A stretch of 64,000 nucleotides of DNA from Acidobacteriota bacterium (lineage in GTDB: Bacteria; Acidobacteriota; Terriglobia; Acidiferrales; UBA7541). The position numbers and the translations under genes were made by a program. Under the pieces are notes generated by a model that was given only the letters and a program-made list of their open reading frames with translations, did no database searches and was not told where the DNA came from. The number at the start of each line of letters is the position of its first letter. Position 1 is the first letter of the stretch. The stretch lies in contig JAJPIE010000042.1 of assembly GCA_021324935.1 (NCBI GenBank), forward strand, positions 41,567 to 105,566. Direction: 5' to 3'. Shown one piece after another: positions 8,668 through 19,800 of this stretch.

Positions 8668-11600
8668 TTATTGCAATCCAATCGTGACTTGAATTGAGTG
8701 CGTATCCGCTCCGGTCGCCCCGGTGATGGAAGTAACCATCGTGCCGGTGATAGTTTGATTTATCGTTGTGGAACTCGAAGGCAAATTGTTCGCGTCACCA
8801 CTGAATTTTGCCGAAAGCTGATGCAGGCCCACTCCCAAATTGTTTGTCCCTATTTGCACTTGCGGCTGCAGCGCATCCACCGGATATGGCCCGGCTGCCA
8901 CAACTCCATAATCGTAAAAGGTCACGGTTCCGGAGAAATTCGCGCTCCCACTCACCGCCGCCGTGATCGTGAGCGGTCCGTTGGCGTTCACGTGCGGGTT
9001 CGAAGTTGTCAGGGTAATGCTCGTGGCCTGAGGATTTGTGCCACCACCGCCTCCTCCGCCACTTGCGCTGCCACTGCCTCCTCCGCACCCGAGCAAAAAA
9101 TAGAGCAAGCAAAGGGAACTAAGCCCAAAACCAACGCGGAGCCTGCTTCGTCGACCGGGGACTCCAAGCGTGAAAAGTATTGCTAATACCCCTGCCAAAC
9201 AAAGTTTCCATCGGCTCCCGCCATCGAAGGTCAGGAAGGCGGCCTTGCGAATTTGCCCCCGCGCGCTCGCGGCGACTGCCCCCGTATTTGGCGTGAGTGT
9301 CAGACTCACTGGAACCACCGACCCGGTCAAATTCACTTGTAAGGTACTCAACGCAATCGTGTAGCCAGCAATCACCACGCTTGGCGGTTGTAATACCACC
9401 GTGCTCGGTGTCTGGCTTACCGGCGAAATCATGATCTGGCCGGTACCCGTCTGACCTGCGGGCGGCACAACGCTTAAGCCCGATGGAGGTCCCATCGTGA
9501 AATCCGGGATTGCCACGGAAACGTAGGTTTCGTTCGAGGAAGCGAACTCATAGTTGATGTCGCCCGAATAGCTGGCAGAGTAAAAAGCGGAACTCGAAGG
9601 CACGGTAGTCGCCGTAACCGTCAGCATCTGGTTTCCATTTATATCCGTTCCCGGAGTCGTCGTGATATTCGAGTAGCTCGGTCCACCTGAGAATTGAACC
9701 TCTCCGGTCATGCTGGGGGTTTTGCCCTGACTCCTTATCACGGCTGTGAGCGTGATTGATTGGCCGTATGTAATGCTGGTGGTAGAAACGCTGAAGGTGA
9801 TCGACGTTCCGTAGACAACCGGGATGGTTGTGCTGGGGCTTGTCGGCGCTGCCGCGTAGTTTGCGTCGCCGCCATACTTTGCCGTAATGACATGCAATCC
9901 CGGGGAGGTGAACGTCGTGTTAAGCTCCGCCACCGTGTGCGCCGGAGTAATGCTCGTCGCCGAAATTGGGATTAGCGTGACATTTCCGGGCAACACCGTG
10001 CTGCCATCGTAGAACGTCACCGTTCCGGACGGCGGAACCCCTGTCGAAGATTGCGTTGTAATGTCGGTGTAGATCCATGTTGCGGCTCCCACCAGCACTG
10101 TGGGAGTGTAGCTGGGGGCGTTTAGCGTCGTGGCAGCTGCATTCACAGTGAAAGTCTCGGAAGCCGAACTCCCCGTATAACTGGAGTCGCCTCCGTACAC
10201 CGCCGTTAACGCGTACGTTCCTGCACTGAAGCTCGGCGCGATATCGCGCGTATAACCGATATCGTTGAGCCGGAAGGTCCCCCCGTCGGCCGGATTGCCA
10301 TTCGCTGTCAACGAAATGGTTCCGCTTGGACAAGCCACCTGCGTGGCCTGCGTGCAAACCCCATTCGGTGTACCGTTGGGACTCGAGTTTCCGCCACTAT
10401 TTGTTACGTAAATGCGAACAATATACGGGTTGCCATAGGTGACCGAACTGGCGTTCGCGCTGATCTCATTGCCAGTCGAAGGATCAAATGTCGGTATCAC
10501 AATGAAGGTTTTGCTGGCTTCTTGCGCCACGCTCACCGCCACTGGCGCCGAGTCGCTCGGCGCATTGGTTCCATCCCCGGAATAGTGCGCGTAAACCTGG
10601 TAATTCTGCCCGCCAGGCAGATTCTGTGTGCTTCCCGAGGCATTGCCGTTTGCGCCCAGCGTAAACGCCCCCACGCTGAATGGCGTCGTTCCGGTGGGCT
10701 GCCCTGGGAGCAAGGCAATTAAAGACACCACTCCCGTTGCCGTGCCGCTCTTGGCGGCCACTTTGATCGTTACCGTCGACGTGGAGGTTCCGTGGGTCAA
10801 GCCTGTCGCAGGATTCAACGTGAGTGTCGTGGTTGTTGGCACGGTGGATGCCGTTCCCCAGGCTGCGATGAGATTTCCAATATTCAGCGATCCCAATCCG
10901 CTCGCCATGTCGTATCCGCTCGCAACATTCCAGGCCATCGTGGAAGGATTTCCTGGGCTGTCCAGCACGCCAGTTTGTGAGGCGGCCGTCGCGCTGCAAT
11001 TCGGGGTCGGATACTGGCAAGGCACGTCGATGCTTCCCACGCCCTTGCCCATATTGTGGTCATTGCTGTTTCCGGCAACCACGTCGTTAAAGACACACCC
11101 GGCGGCCACCGGAGTACTGGAGGCACAGCTGGCACCGGCCTTGTTGGCCAATGCATACAAAATGTAATTGGCATTCCCCTGCCGTGGCGCTGGATTCTGC
11201 GAGGTGGCCTGGCTCTGGTTGACGAGGGCCACGATGCCTGCGAACGCCGGTGCCGAGGCCGAAGTTCCGCCGATCTCGCCGAGATAAAGATTCGGTCCGG
11301 CAAATCCGCTGGATACATTGCACGCGGCGGAGGCATCGCTTTGGCAGTAAAGATAGCCGCTTCCGTTGTAGCCTGGGCTCGCGAACACCGAGATATCCGG
11401 CAGGTCGCGCTTTCCGTCCCCGCTAAGCGTTCCCGTAGCGCCCAACTGCCAACTCGGCCGGTTGTACAGTGCGCTTGCGCCTCCCCCTGCGGCGATGATG
11501 TTGGGCGACGACATATTAAATGGGCAGCCGTTTGGCCCCAATTCGGCGCAGCTCTCATTCCACGGAATCTCCGGAATGTAGCCCAGGACCGAAGAGCCGG

Positions 11601-12960
11601 TGGTTGGGTCATTCGTCGCGTTCCAATATTGATTTGGATTTGCCCATTCATCGAAATCCGTTCCGCCCACTGCCACGTTATACGGGGTCGACGCCAACCC
11701 ATTTACCGCCGGCGCATGTGTGGCAAGGTTTTCCGTGTGCGGATCGTCGCAACCTGCCGATCCGCTGTCCCCGGAGGAGACGGCAACCGTGATTCCTTGC
11801 GCCGATGCCTGCTCCCAAAGGCTGTTCACGAAGGAATTTTCTGCGGTGCCGAGGCTCGGCTCGCAGGCCCCATAGCTCTCGCTCATCACCGCGGCGAGAT
11901 TGTGTTCTACGATGTAAAGGGCGGATAGATCCACTCCTTGCGAGGCGGATGTGGATGCCGACAAGACATACTTGATGGTTGCGCCGGGAGCCACGCCGCC
12001 CGACCACTCCGTATCCAGCAGCGCCTCCCCTTCCTCATCGGTCGAGGTGATTCCGGGATCCTCGCCGTTATAGACGATGCTGTTCGCGTCGAACGTGGCG
12101 GGCAAACCGAAGATGCTGCGGAACTGTTGTACATCCGAGAGATTGAAATTGGTTTCGCCAACGATGGCAATCGTTTGATTCGCTCCGTTACACGCCGCCG
12201 CCGGGGTCCCGCAAAGCGCCGGCGTCCCGTAGATCCTGGCGAAGTCTCCCGGGCCGACTCCAAAGGTGCCTTCGTAGGTGTTGGTCACCAGGGGATGGAA
12301 CGGTTCGAAAGTGGTTTTGCCGCCCGATCGCCGCAGGGCGCCCGAATGATGCGAATAAAACTCCCGCGGAAAATTGTGCAGCGACACCACCCCCGCCACC
12401 ACCGGCGCCAGCGCCGCCGGAATCTGCGGATCGCTCGCATTTGCCGAATAGGTTTTGCCATTCACGTAATAGCTGTGAATCGCCGTGCCAAAGGCCTGTT
12501 GCACCTGCGCCACCGTCCCCGAAAACTCAAGCACCGTTTTCCCGCTGTAAACCTTGTCCACGGAAAATCCCTGGCGCGTCAGCCAGTCCGTCACCGCCTG
12601 AATGTCCTCGTCCGCCGGGCCAAATTGTGCCCCAAATTGCTCCGGCGTCAGCCACTGGTGATAGCTCGGCGAACTTTTGTCCTGCTGGTTCTGCAGCATG
12701 GTCTGTAGCGCGGTTTCCTGCTCGTCGCTGCGCTTCAGCAGCAACAGGATGCGGTTCATCGGTTGCGCATCGGCCACCGCGCCGCGGTCGTTTTCCGCCC
12801 GCGCCAGCGGATGCACGTTGCCTTTCAGAGTGATGCGTTTCGCATCATCCACTTTTTCGAGAATGCGCGGACGTGCCTGGGCTCCGGCAATTGGCAGGTA
12901 AGCGAAAAGCGGGGCAACCACAATAAGCGAACAGCGCAGAACCACTCGATTTAGGCTCAT
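8668..12960 (-). CDS. Sedolisin (S53, pro-kumamolisin) with Ig-like repeats and C-terminal membrane anchor, copy 1
   Basis: The product is about 1430 aa. The frame is open upstream to 13140, but the ATG at 12960 starts a signal peptide (SLNRVVLRCSLIVVAPLF, ending near AGAQA). A pro-kumamolisin activation domain follows (LLKRSDEQETALQTML and SYHQWLTPEQFGAQFGP). The S53 catalytic domain has E and D in EGEALLDTEW and Ser in GGTSASAPAFAGIV. Several Ig-like beta repeats come next, each ending in a YxGD-type turn such as AVYGGDSSYTGS. Near the end are two hydrophobic segments and FLLGCGGGSGSASGGGG, then a final Ig-like domain. S53 enzymes are acid-active secreted endopeptidases. It is the last of three tandem paralogs on this strand. 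Confidence 0.87.
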   Translation of the reverse strand: MSLNRVVLRCSLIVVAPLFAYLPIAGAQARPRILEKVDDAKRITLKGNVHPLARAENDRGAVADAQPMNRILLLLKRSDEQETALQTMLQNQQDKSSPSYHQWLTPEQFGAQFGPADEDIQAVTDWLTRQGFSVDKVYSGKTVLEFSGTVAQVQQAFGTAIHSYYVNGKTYSANASDPQIPAALAPVVAGVVSLHNFPREFYSHHSGALRRSGGKTTFEPFHPLVTNTYEGTFGVGPGDFARIYGTPALCGTPAAACNGANQTIAIVGETNFNLSDVQQFRSIFGLPATFDANSIVYNGEDPGITSTDEEGEALLDTEWSGGVAPGATIKYVLSASTSASQGVDLSALYIVEHNLAAVMSESYGACEPSLGTAENSFVNSLWEQASAQGITVAVSSGDSGSAGCDDPHTENLATHAPAVNGLASTPYNVAVGGTDFDEWANPNQYWNATNDPTTGSSVLGYIPEIPWNESCAELGPNGCPFNMSSPNIIAAGGGASALYNRPSWQLGATGTLSGDGKRDLPDISVFASPGYNGSGYLYCQSDASAACNVSSGFAGPNLYLGEIGGTSASAPAFAGIVALVNQSQATSQNPAPRQGNANYILYALANKAGASCASSTPVAAGCVFNDVVAGNSNDHNMGKGVGSIDVPCQYPTPNCSATAASQTGVLDSPGNPSTMAWNVASGYDMASGLGSLNIGNLIAAWGTASTVPTTTTLTLNPATGLTHGTSTSTVTIKVAAKSGTATGVVSLIALLPGQPTGTTPFSVGAFTLGANGNASGSTQNLPGGQNYQVYAHYSGDGTNAPSDSAPVAVSVAQEASKTFIVIPTFDPSTGNEISANASSVTYGNPYIVRIYVTNSGGNSSPNGTPNGVCTQATQVACPSGTISLTANGNPADGGTFRLNDIGYTRDIAPSFSAGTYALTAVYGGDSSYTGSSASETFTVNAAATTLNAPSYTPTVLVGAATWIYTDITTQSSTGVPPSGTVTFYDGSTVLPGNVTLIPISATSITPAHTVAELNTTFTSPGLHVITAKYGGDANYAAAPTSPSTTIPVVYGTSITFSVSTTSITYGQSITLTAVIRSQGKTPSMTGEVQFSGGPSYSNITTTPGTDINGNQMLTVTATTVPSSSAFYSASYSGDINYEFASSNETYVSVAIPDFTMGPPSGLSVVPPAGQTGTGQIMISPVSQTPSTVVLQPPSVVIAGYTIALSTLQVNLTGSVVPVSLTLTPNTGAVAASARGQIRKAAFLTFDGGSRWKLCLAGVLAILFTLGVPGRRSRLRVGFGLSSLCLLYFLLGCGGGSGSASGGGGGGGTNPQATSITLTTSNPHVNANGPLTITAAVSGSANFSGTVTFYDYGVVAAGPYPVDALQPQVQIGTNNLGVGLHQLSAKFSGDANNLPSSSTTINQTITGTMVTSITGATGADTHSIQVTIGLQ

Positions 12961-13137
12961 ACCCGCTCGAAACGGTGATATTTGCAGTATTGCGTGATGC
13001 TTCTTGAGGTTTTCTCCTGGGTCCCGTTCCGGAATTCCTCGAGTTGAGCGGAGAATAGCACCTCGCCTTCCGGTTGTCCACTCGTCGACGTCCCCGGCGT
13101 TATACCGTTTTTGACCGCTGCGTTTGGCTATTTGCCG

Positions 13138-13173
13138 CAAAAAGAAAAAGGCGCCTCGCTCGCGAAGCGCCTT
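13138..13173 (-). terminator. Rho-independent terminator after sedolisin copy 2
   Basis: On the minus strand AAGGCGC and GCGCCTT form a 7-bp stem followed by TTTCTTTTT. It lies just beyond the stop codon at 13227 and ends transcription of copy 2 before copy 1. Confidence 0.8.
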
Positions 13174-13226
13174 CTGAAATTAGTTCCGGTCTCGGAAGGT
13201 CCTCCGTAACCGGGAAGTTGCGAACG

Positions 13227-16200
13227 CTACTGCACGGATACCGAGGTGCTCCCGGTCGAGGCCGCGTAATTGGTGTCACCCGAATACGCAACATTGATGG
13301 TCACGGTGTGCCCTCCGCCCCCGCTGCTGCCGCCCCCTCCTCCGCAGCCCACGATTCCAACGGTTATCAGTGCGATTACCAGGAACCCGGCGTAAACGTA
13401 GGCGCGCCGGCGATTCTGCGGAATCCACCGCCACCCCAACGCAAATAGCGCCAGGCTGCAAACGGCGAAGAGCACAGGCAGCAGAGGCATAGTCGGCCTC
13501 GGCTCATCCGCCGGAGGCGGAAAGAGGGACGAGAGCGATGTGCTCAGCGAAGCCTGGCAGGCGACACTCGCAGTCGCAGTGGGTGGAATGGCAGTGTAGC
13601 TGACTGTACCGCTGATCGGGCTGCTGCCGTTGCTGAACGTCACCGTTCCCCCGTTGGCCACGCCGCACGGCGCCTCCCCGTTACTGTTGGTCGCAATCAG
13701 CGCGAGCAGCGTCACCGATCCGCCGGACGAGATGATCCCCGGATTGGCCGTGGCCGTAACCGTCGTGGCCGCCGGCACGATCTTGATGCTCAGCGTGTTG
13801 CTGGTGCTGGTGGAATAATTCGCGTCGCCCGAATACGTGGCCACAATGCTGTGCGTGCCGCCCGTCAGTTGCACGAACTGATCCTCCACCAGCCCGCCCA
13901 TATTGCTCAGTTTGGGGAGATTCGAGACGTTGAAGTTCGGCCCGCTTGGGAAGTCGTTCAGCGGGTTCCCGTTGTCGGTCAGCGTGATTTTGCCGGTGGG
14001 GCAGGGAAGTTGCGGCTGCGTGTAGGGATAGTTGAAGCCGCAATTGGTTCCGTCCGAGCGGCTCACAATCATGTTGAGAATGTACGGTGACCCGTAAGGA
14101 ATAGTCTGCGATTGCGTGGTCGGCACGGGATTATTGTTGCTGTCGAAGCTCACATAATTGAGCTGTGTCTTGCTGCTGTAATTCGCGCCAGCCACAGCTC
14201 CGGCAAGCGCCACGGGTGTGGAAGTGCTCCCCGCGTTGGTGGCGTCGCCGCTGTAGGAGGCCATCACGTAGGTCGTTCCCGGCGGCAGAAGATTGGTTTG
14301 CACCTGCACCGTGCCGCCCGAAAGCGTGAACGGCGTCGTCTGGCTATTGGCAGTCTTTCCCCCAATCGCAGCCAGTACGGAGTTGGGATTGGAAGAGGAG
14401 AGCGCGATCAGCGAGACGTTCCCCGTTGCCGACGATGGCGAGACGCTCACCGTCGCAGTGAAATTGGTGCCCGATGGCGAGCCTCCACTGGGGCTGCTGA
14501 GGGTGGTGGTGCTGGCAGCCCGATTGGCATTGTTCCAGCTGGAGAGAAGCTTCCCAACGTTGATCGAGCCCAGGCCGGTCGCTGCGTCATATCCGGTTCC
14601 CGCTGCATAGGCCAGATTGTTGGTGCCATTAATCACCGTGACGCCGAAGTTGGTGTTGGTGCCATTTCCGGGATTGCACCAGTTGGTGCTGCCGTCGGCG
14701 TTGCTGGTGCTGCCGAGCTGGCAAGCCACGGCGATGTTGCCCTTGGTGACGTCGTTAAATACGCAGCTCGAAGCGGGCGTGTTGCCGATCGAAGAGTTGC
14801 ACTGTCCGCTGGTGTAGTTGGTATCGTTCGCAGCCAGGGCATACAAGCCGTAATTGACAAGGCCAGACCGTTGCACGCCTGTCGTCTGGTTGAGCAGCGC
14901 AACCACCCCGGCAAACGAGGGCGCCGCCAATGAGGTGCCGCCAACCAGGCCGAAATCCGTGAACGGGCTGCTGAGCTGGCAGGTGGCGCCGTTTTGCGGC
15001 GCGGAATCCGCCTCGCAGACAATCGCGGCCACTCCGTTGTTTCCATTGCTGGAGAAAAACGAGATATCGGGCACCGTGCGGACGCTCGGAAACACTTTGT
15101 TTATGCCGATCTGGTAAGCAGGAATCGGATAGCCCACGCGGCAATTTCCGTTAGTCCCGGTCCAAAACCCGCAATTGCTGGGACCTCCGCTGGCCGCCGC
15201 GAGATCGTTTCCGTTGGGATCGACGGTCGCGCAGCCCGTCGGAAAATTCGCCGCGCACAATGAGTTGTCCCACGTCGTTTCCGGAATGTATTGCAGCGCG
15301 GACGCGAAAGTTGGGCCATTCGTCGCGCTCCAATATTGGTTGGGTGGAGTAACGGGCTGCGCGGTTGGATCGAAATCCGTGCCGCCGACGGCGACGTTAT
15401 AGGGCGTCGACGCAATTCCGTTCACCGCAAGCCCGTCAATGGCCGCATTCGGGCTGCTGCCGCTGGGATCGGGATCGCAGCCGGCCGAGCCGCTGTCGCC
15501 GCTCGAGACTACCACCGTGATGCCTTCCGCGGCGGCTTGTTGCCACAAATCGCTGTAGAAGATGTTCCCATTCGCAGTCAGCAGTGGCTCGCATTCGCCA
15601 AAGCTCTCGCTCAGGATGGAAGCGGGCACGCCATTCACTGCCGGATCGTTGTCGACGATGTACAGCGCCGAAAGATCGATTCCGGTGGTGATTTGCGTGG
15701 GGTTCGAGGATGTCTGCGAAGAGGTTACCAGGAGTATGTTCGCCTGCGGAGCGATTGCACCGGCCCATTCAACGTCCAGATCCGCCTCGCCTTCGTCGGA
15801 ATTGAGACCCGGATCCGGGCCGTTCACCAGGACGTTGTTATTCTGTGTGAAATTCTGCGGCAGGTTGAACAGGTTGCGGAAATCGATCACGTCCTGCGCG
15901 TTGATGTTGGAGTCCGCCACAATCGCGATCGTCTGTCCCGCTCCGGTCGCGGTGCTCGGCACGTTATATATTTTGTTGAAGTCCGCCGGTGCCATCGCGA
16001 AGTTTGCGGGAGTTCCGTAAGTAAACAGCGGCCGGATTTGTCCGGTGTCGCGCTGCCAGCGATAGGTGCCCTGGTAGTGCACGTGGGAGTGGCGTGGGAA
16101 GTCGTTCAGCGCCACCAACCCTTTCACCACCGGCGCGAGCGCTTCGGGAATCGAAGGTTCACTCACGTTGGCGACACGCGTTTCGCCGTTGACCGCAAAC

Positions 16201-16694
16201 TTGTGCATCTCCGTGTGAAACGCGTTGCGCACTTGCGCGACGTTGCCGTCAAATTCGATCACCGTGCGTCCGGCGGAAACTTTGCTGACTTGAAACCCCT
16301 GGCGGGACAGCCAGTCGGTGACCGCCTGCACATCGGAGTCGGACGGGCCGAATTGCTTGCCGAACTGTGCCGGCGTCAGCCACGCGTGGTAGCTGGCGGA
16401 GCCCTTGGCGTGTTGCGCGTCAATCAATTGTTGCAGGGCGATTTCCTGTTGCGCGCTGCGCTGCAGCATCAGCAGCATGCGCTTCATCGGTTGCGAATCG
16501 GCCAGTGCGCCGCGATCGAATTCGGGCCGCGCCAGCGGATGTACATTGCCTTTGAGTTGTACCGTCTTGGTGTCGTCAATTTTTTCGACGACGCGGGAAG
16601 GGACACGTGACGATTGCGCGCGGATCACCGGTGTTGCCGGGAAAAGCAGCAGGGCCGCAAGCCCAGCGCACAGCACACTACTAGTGGTTCTCAT
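13227..16694 (-). CDS. Sedolisin (S53, pro-kumamolisin) with Ig-like repeats and C-terminal membrane anchor, copy 2
   Basis: The product is about 1155 aa. The ATG at 16694 with AGGAG about 11 nt upstream was preferred to a start at 16733, because a signal peptide follows at once (SVLCAGLAALLLFPATPVIR). The propeptide matches copy 1 (SYHAWLTPAQFGKQFGPSD). The S53 core has GEADLDVEWAGAIAP (catalytic Glu and Asp) and GGTSLAAPSFAGVVALL (catalytic Ser), and SGDSGSAGC is also conserved. It carries fewer Ig-like repeats than copy 1. The C-terminus has two hydrophobic helices around PVLFAVCSLALFALGW and GFLVIALITVGIVGCGGGGG, then a short Ig-like end (VAYSGDTNYAAST). The protein is probably exported and membrane-held, with the protease outside. 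Confidence 0.87.
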   Translation of the reverse strand: MRTTSSVLCAGLAALLLFPATPVIRAQSSRVPSRVVEKIDDTKTVQLKGNVHPLARPEFDRGALADSQPMKRMLLMLQRSAQQEIALQQLIDAQHAKGSASYHAWLTPAQFGKQFGPSDSDVQAVTDWLSRQGFQVSKVSAGRTVIEFDGNVAQVRNAFHTEMHKFAVNGETRVANVSEPSIPEALAPVVKGLVALNDFPRHSHVHYQGTYRWQRDTGQIRPLFTYGTPANFAMAPADFNKIYNVPSTATGAGQTIAIVADSNINAQDVIDFRNLFNLPQNFTQNNNVLVNGPDPGLNSDEGEADLDVEWAGAIAPQANILLVTSSQTSSNPTQITTGIDLSALYIVDNDPAVNGVPASILSESFGECEPLLTANGNIFYSDLWQQAAAEGITVVVSSGDSGSAGCDPDPSGSSPNAAIDGLAVNGIASTPYNVAVGGTDFDPTAQPVTPPNQYWSATNGPTFASALQYIPETTWDNSLCAANFPTGCATVDPNGNDLAAASGGPSNCGFWTGTNGNCRVGYPIPAYQIGINKVFPSVRTVPDISFFSSNGNNGVAAIVCEADSAPQNGATCQLSSPFTDFGLVGGTSLAAPSFAGVVALLNQTTGVQRSGLVNYGLYALAANDTNYTSGQCNSSIGNTPASSCVFNDVTKGNIAVACQLGSTSNADGSTNWCNPGNGTNTNFGVTVINGTNNLAYAAGTGYDAATGLGSINVGKLLSSWNNANRAASTTTLSSPSGGSPSGTNFTATVSVSPSSATGNVSLIALSSSNPNSVLAAIGGKTANSQTTPFTLSGGTVQVQTNLLPPGTTYVMASYSGDATNAGSTSTPVALAGAVAGANYSSKTQLNYVSFDSNNNPVPTTQSQTIPYGSPYILNMIVSRSDGTNCGFNYPYTQPQLPCPTGKITLTDNGNPLNDFPSGPNFNVSNLPKLSNMGGLVEDQFVQLTGGTHSIVATYSGDANYSTSTSNTLSIKIVPAATTVTATANPGIISSGGSVTLLALIATNSNGEAPCGVANGGTVTFSNGSSPISGTVSYTAIPPTATASVACQASLSTSLSSLFPPPADEPRPTMPLLPVLFAVCSLALFALGWRWIPQNRRRAYVYAGFLVIALITVGIVGCGGGGGSSGGGGHTVTINVAYSGDTNYAASTGSTSVSVQ

Positions 16695-16890
16695 ATTTCC
16701 GAGTGGCTCCTGAGATTGAGTCTTCGTTACCAAGAGAGTCTTCTGGCAGGAATCGCGGACTCTGGGCCCCCGTCACCAGGATTGCAATTCGTGCTTTCAG
16801 CTACAGTAAGGATGCGCGAGCCGGGCTTTTAGTTTACCCGTTTTTTCTGCTTTTGACGTAATCCGCACCGCTCGGGGAAGAAGCCGCGGT

Positions 16891-19800
16891 TCAGTTCAAA
16901 GTGAGCGCCAACGAAGCGGGCGCGCTGATGTTCCCGCTGCTTGCGTTGACGACGATCGTCGTGCTTCCGGTCATCACGCTCGTCTGCGGACCTGAGTCGG
17001 AAGCTTGGTTGTTGGCATCCCCGGAATAATGCGCGTCCAGCGTGTGGATGCCCACCGCCGGCGCGGGCGTGAAGTTAAAGGTGGCCAGGCCTGAAATGAC
17101 CGATCCGGTGAGCGGCGTTCCTCCATCCACGGTGAGAGCAACACTCCCCGCGGGAGTGGCGCCGCCGGACTGCACGGTCGCGGTGACTCGCAATTGCATG
17201 CCGGACTGCTGAATGCTCAAGCTGGTTGTCGTCGGGTACGGCCCTCCGCCGCCCCCTCCACCCCCTCCCCCGCTTCCGCAGCCGATCAGCAAGCTGGATG
17301 TCAGCACTGCACAGCCCCGGGCCCAGACCGCTTGTGTCCGGCCAGAAGCGCGCATTCTGATACGAGCAGGGCCGAGAACGAACCAGCCGGACACGAACAC
17401 AACACTCCATAAACCCAAAGCGGTCCCAAAAGTTGCGCGCGGGAATTCCGTGGACGCGACCCCGGCGGTGAGGGTCACCGAAGGCGTGAGCGTCAGTGTT
17501 GCCGTTTGCGGCCCCGCGCCGCTGACATCCACCTGCGCAGGGCTGATCGAGCACGTGTAGCCAGCCAGCGTGAATGCATTTCCGGAGGGGCAACTCAGAC
17601 TGACGGTTCCTGTGAATCCTCCTGTAGGCGTGACATTTACGGTGGCACTGCCCGTAGTTCCCGCTTTAAGGCTCAAAGCCATCGGCGTAAAGCTCACCTG
17701 GAAACTGGCAGCCGAGACGCTGGCGGAGTCTGTGGTTCGCCAGTTGATGTCTCCCCGGTAATGCGCGTGCAGGCTGTGGGTCCCGCTGCCCAGTTGGACG
17801 CGCGTTCCCGCAACCGACGCTCCCGCGGCGCCGGGGGTGAGCTGCAGTGTCGTGAGGAGCTGCGGGGTGCCATTGTTTACGGAATCGAAGAAGTCAACAA
17901 AGCCGGTCGGAGAAGAAAGTGTCCCGTTTCTTAGATTTCCGCTGACGCTCGCGAGCAGCGTGGTCTGCGAGAGCGGGCCACTGGGCCCTTGCGCTGTCAG
18001 CGTGACCTGCGGTGTTCCGGGCTGCACGCTGAAGCTGTGCGAAGCGCTGGAAGAAGCGGCGTTATTCATGTCGCCGGAGTAAACGGCATACACCGAGAAT
18101 GTGCCTCCCTGGGTCCACTCCAACTGAATTGTCGCGGCCCCGGCGCTGATGCTCACCGGTGCGCTGCGCGGGCCCACCGTATCCCACAGCGTGACGTTGC
18201 CTCCGGCTGTTGCAGGCGTAACATTGACGCTGAACGTGCCCATGTCGCCGAGGTTCACCGGGACTGTGGTGACGTTGAGTGTGGTCGTCGTGCTGTTCGT
18301 GCCCGTGCCCGTGCCGACGGTGACCGAGAAGGCCGATTCGTTCGCGCCGTTGCCGGAAGGCACGCTGGTGTAATTCAGATCGCTGCTGCCGTCGTAAGCC
18401 GCGCCGATCAGGTGCGTGCCGGTGGATAAATTGGTGAGGATCAGCGAGGCTTGTGCCTGTGTGCCGAACAGCCCCCCGGATTGCAACACAATCGGCTGAC
18501 CTTGTGCGACACCGTCCACCGTAAATTGCACCGTGCCGGTTGCCGCGGCCGCGCTGCCGCTGACCACCGCATGCACGCCCAGCGACTGGCCCGCGGGCAA
18601 GCTGTTGGAATTTGCCCCAACTACGACAAACGGCGCTCCTTTCGTCACCGTAAATGCAGTCGCATTCGAGGTGCTGCCCAGAAAGCTGGGGTCGCCGCCG
18701 TACGTGGCGGTGAGCGAGTGGCTCCCCGGCGCGAACGCGAAGCTGCTCGAACCGCCCGTGGGAACGGATACTTTTCCGTTTGCTGTGAGCGGATACGTGC
18801 CAATGATCGTGGCCCCATCCGCGAGTGTCACGCTGCCGGTGGCAATTCCAAAACCGGATGCGCCCCTAACGGAAACATCCACATTCAGCGCCGCGCCATA
18901 GGTCGCACTCCCGCCTTGCAAACCACTCACGCTCAGCGTGGTGCTGCTGGATTCGGGCAGGATCGTGACCGCGACGCCCGGCGAATCGCTGGGCATATAA
19001 GTGGCGTCGCCCGCATAGTGCGCAGAGAGGTTGTAGCTACCACCGGGAAGATCATTGATGTTGGCAGAAAAGGCGCCGTTGGCCAGCGTCAAGACGTCCG
19101 GCGCCGCTCCGGTTGTGCCCGTGCTCAGCGATAGATTTCCCGTCGGAGTCCCCATCACGGAAGAAGGTGCAACCGTTCCGCTGACGGCGACGGAATCCCC
19201 GTGCGTGAAGTTCGCAAGGACCTGCAGGGTGGTCTTCGTCGCCGTGAGCGAAGTGTTGTTCCAAAAATTGGCGAGATTCGACGCGTTTACGGAACCCAGG
19301 CCGGTGGCGAGATCGTAACCCGGGGCGGCCACTCCACCCGCCAGTTTGCCATTTACCCCGCCTTGCTGCGAAGAGCATCCCGGCGTTCCGCCGGCGCACG
19401 GCACATCATTGTTGCCGGCGGTGATGTCGTAAAACACGCAGGAATTTTGTGCTGTCGGATTGGTCTGGGTCGAAGAGTTGCAACTGTTTGACTGCGCTAG
19501 CTTGTAAAGCGTGTAGTTGATTTGCCCCTGATACGCGCCAACCTTTTCTTCCACCAGCGCCAGGATGCCGGCCATCGCGGGTGTCGAGACGGATGTGCCC
19601 CCCACGAGCGTCAGTCCGACCACTTGGCCTTGATTGTTGATCTGGCAAGCCGCCCCGGTCGTGCTGTTGCAGTAGACGATGTCGTCGTGGCTCGCCGCCG
19701 CGGCCAGCGAAACGTCCGGCAGATCCCTCATGCCATCGGACGGCACTCCCGTTCCCGTCTGCCACGCGGGTTTCGAATAGAGCGCGCTCGCGCCGCCGCT

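Noticed and set aside
15291..16610. Plus-strand frame of 439 codons
   Set aside because: It is antisense to sedolisin copy 2 with basic, unstructured composition.
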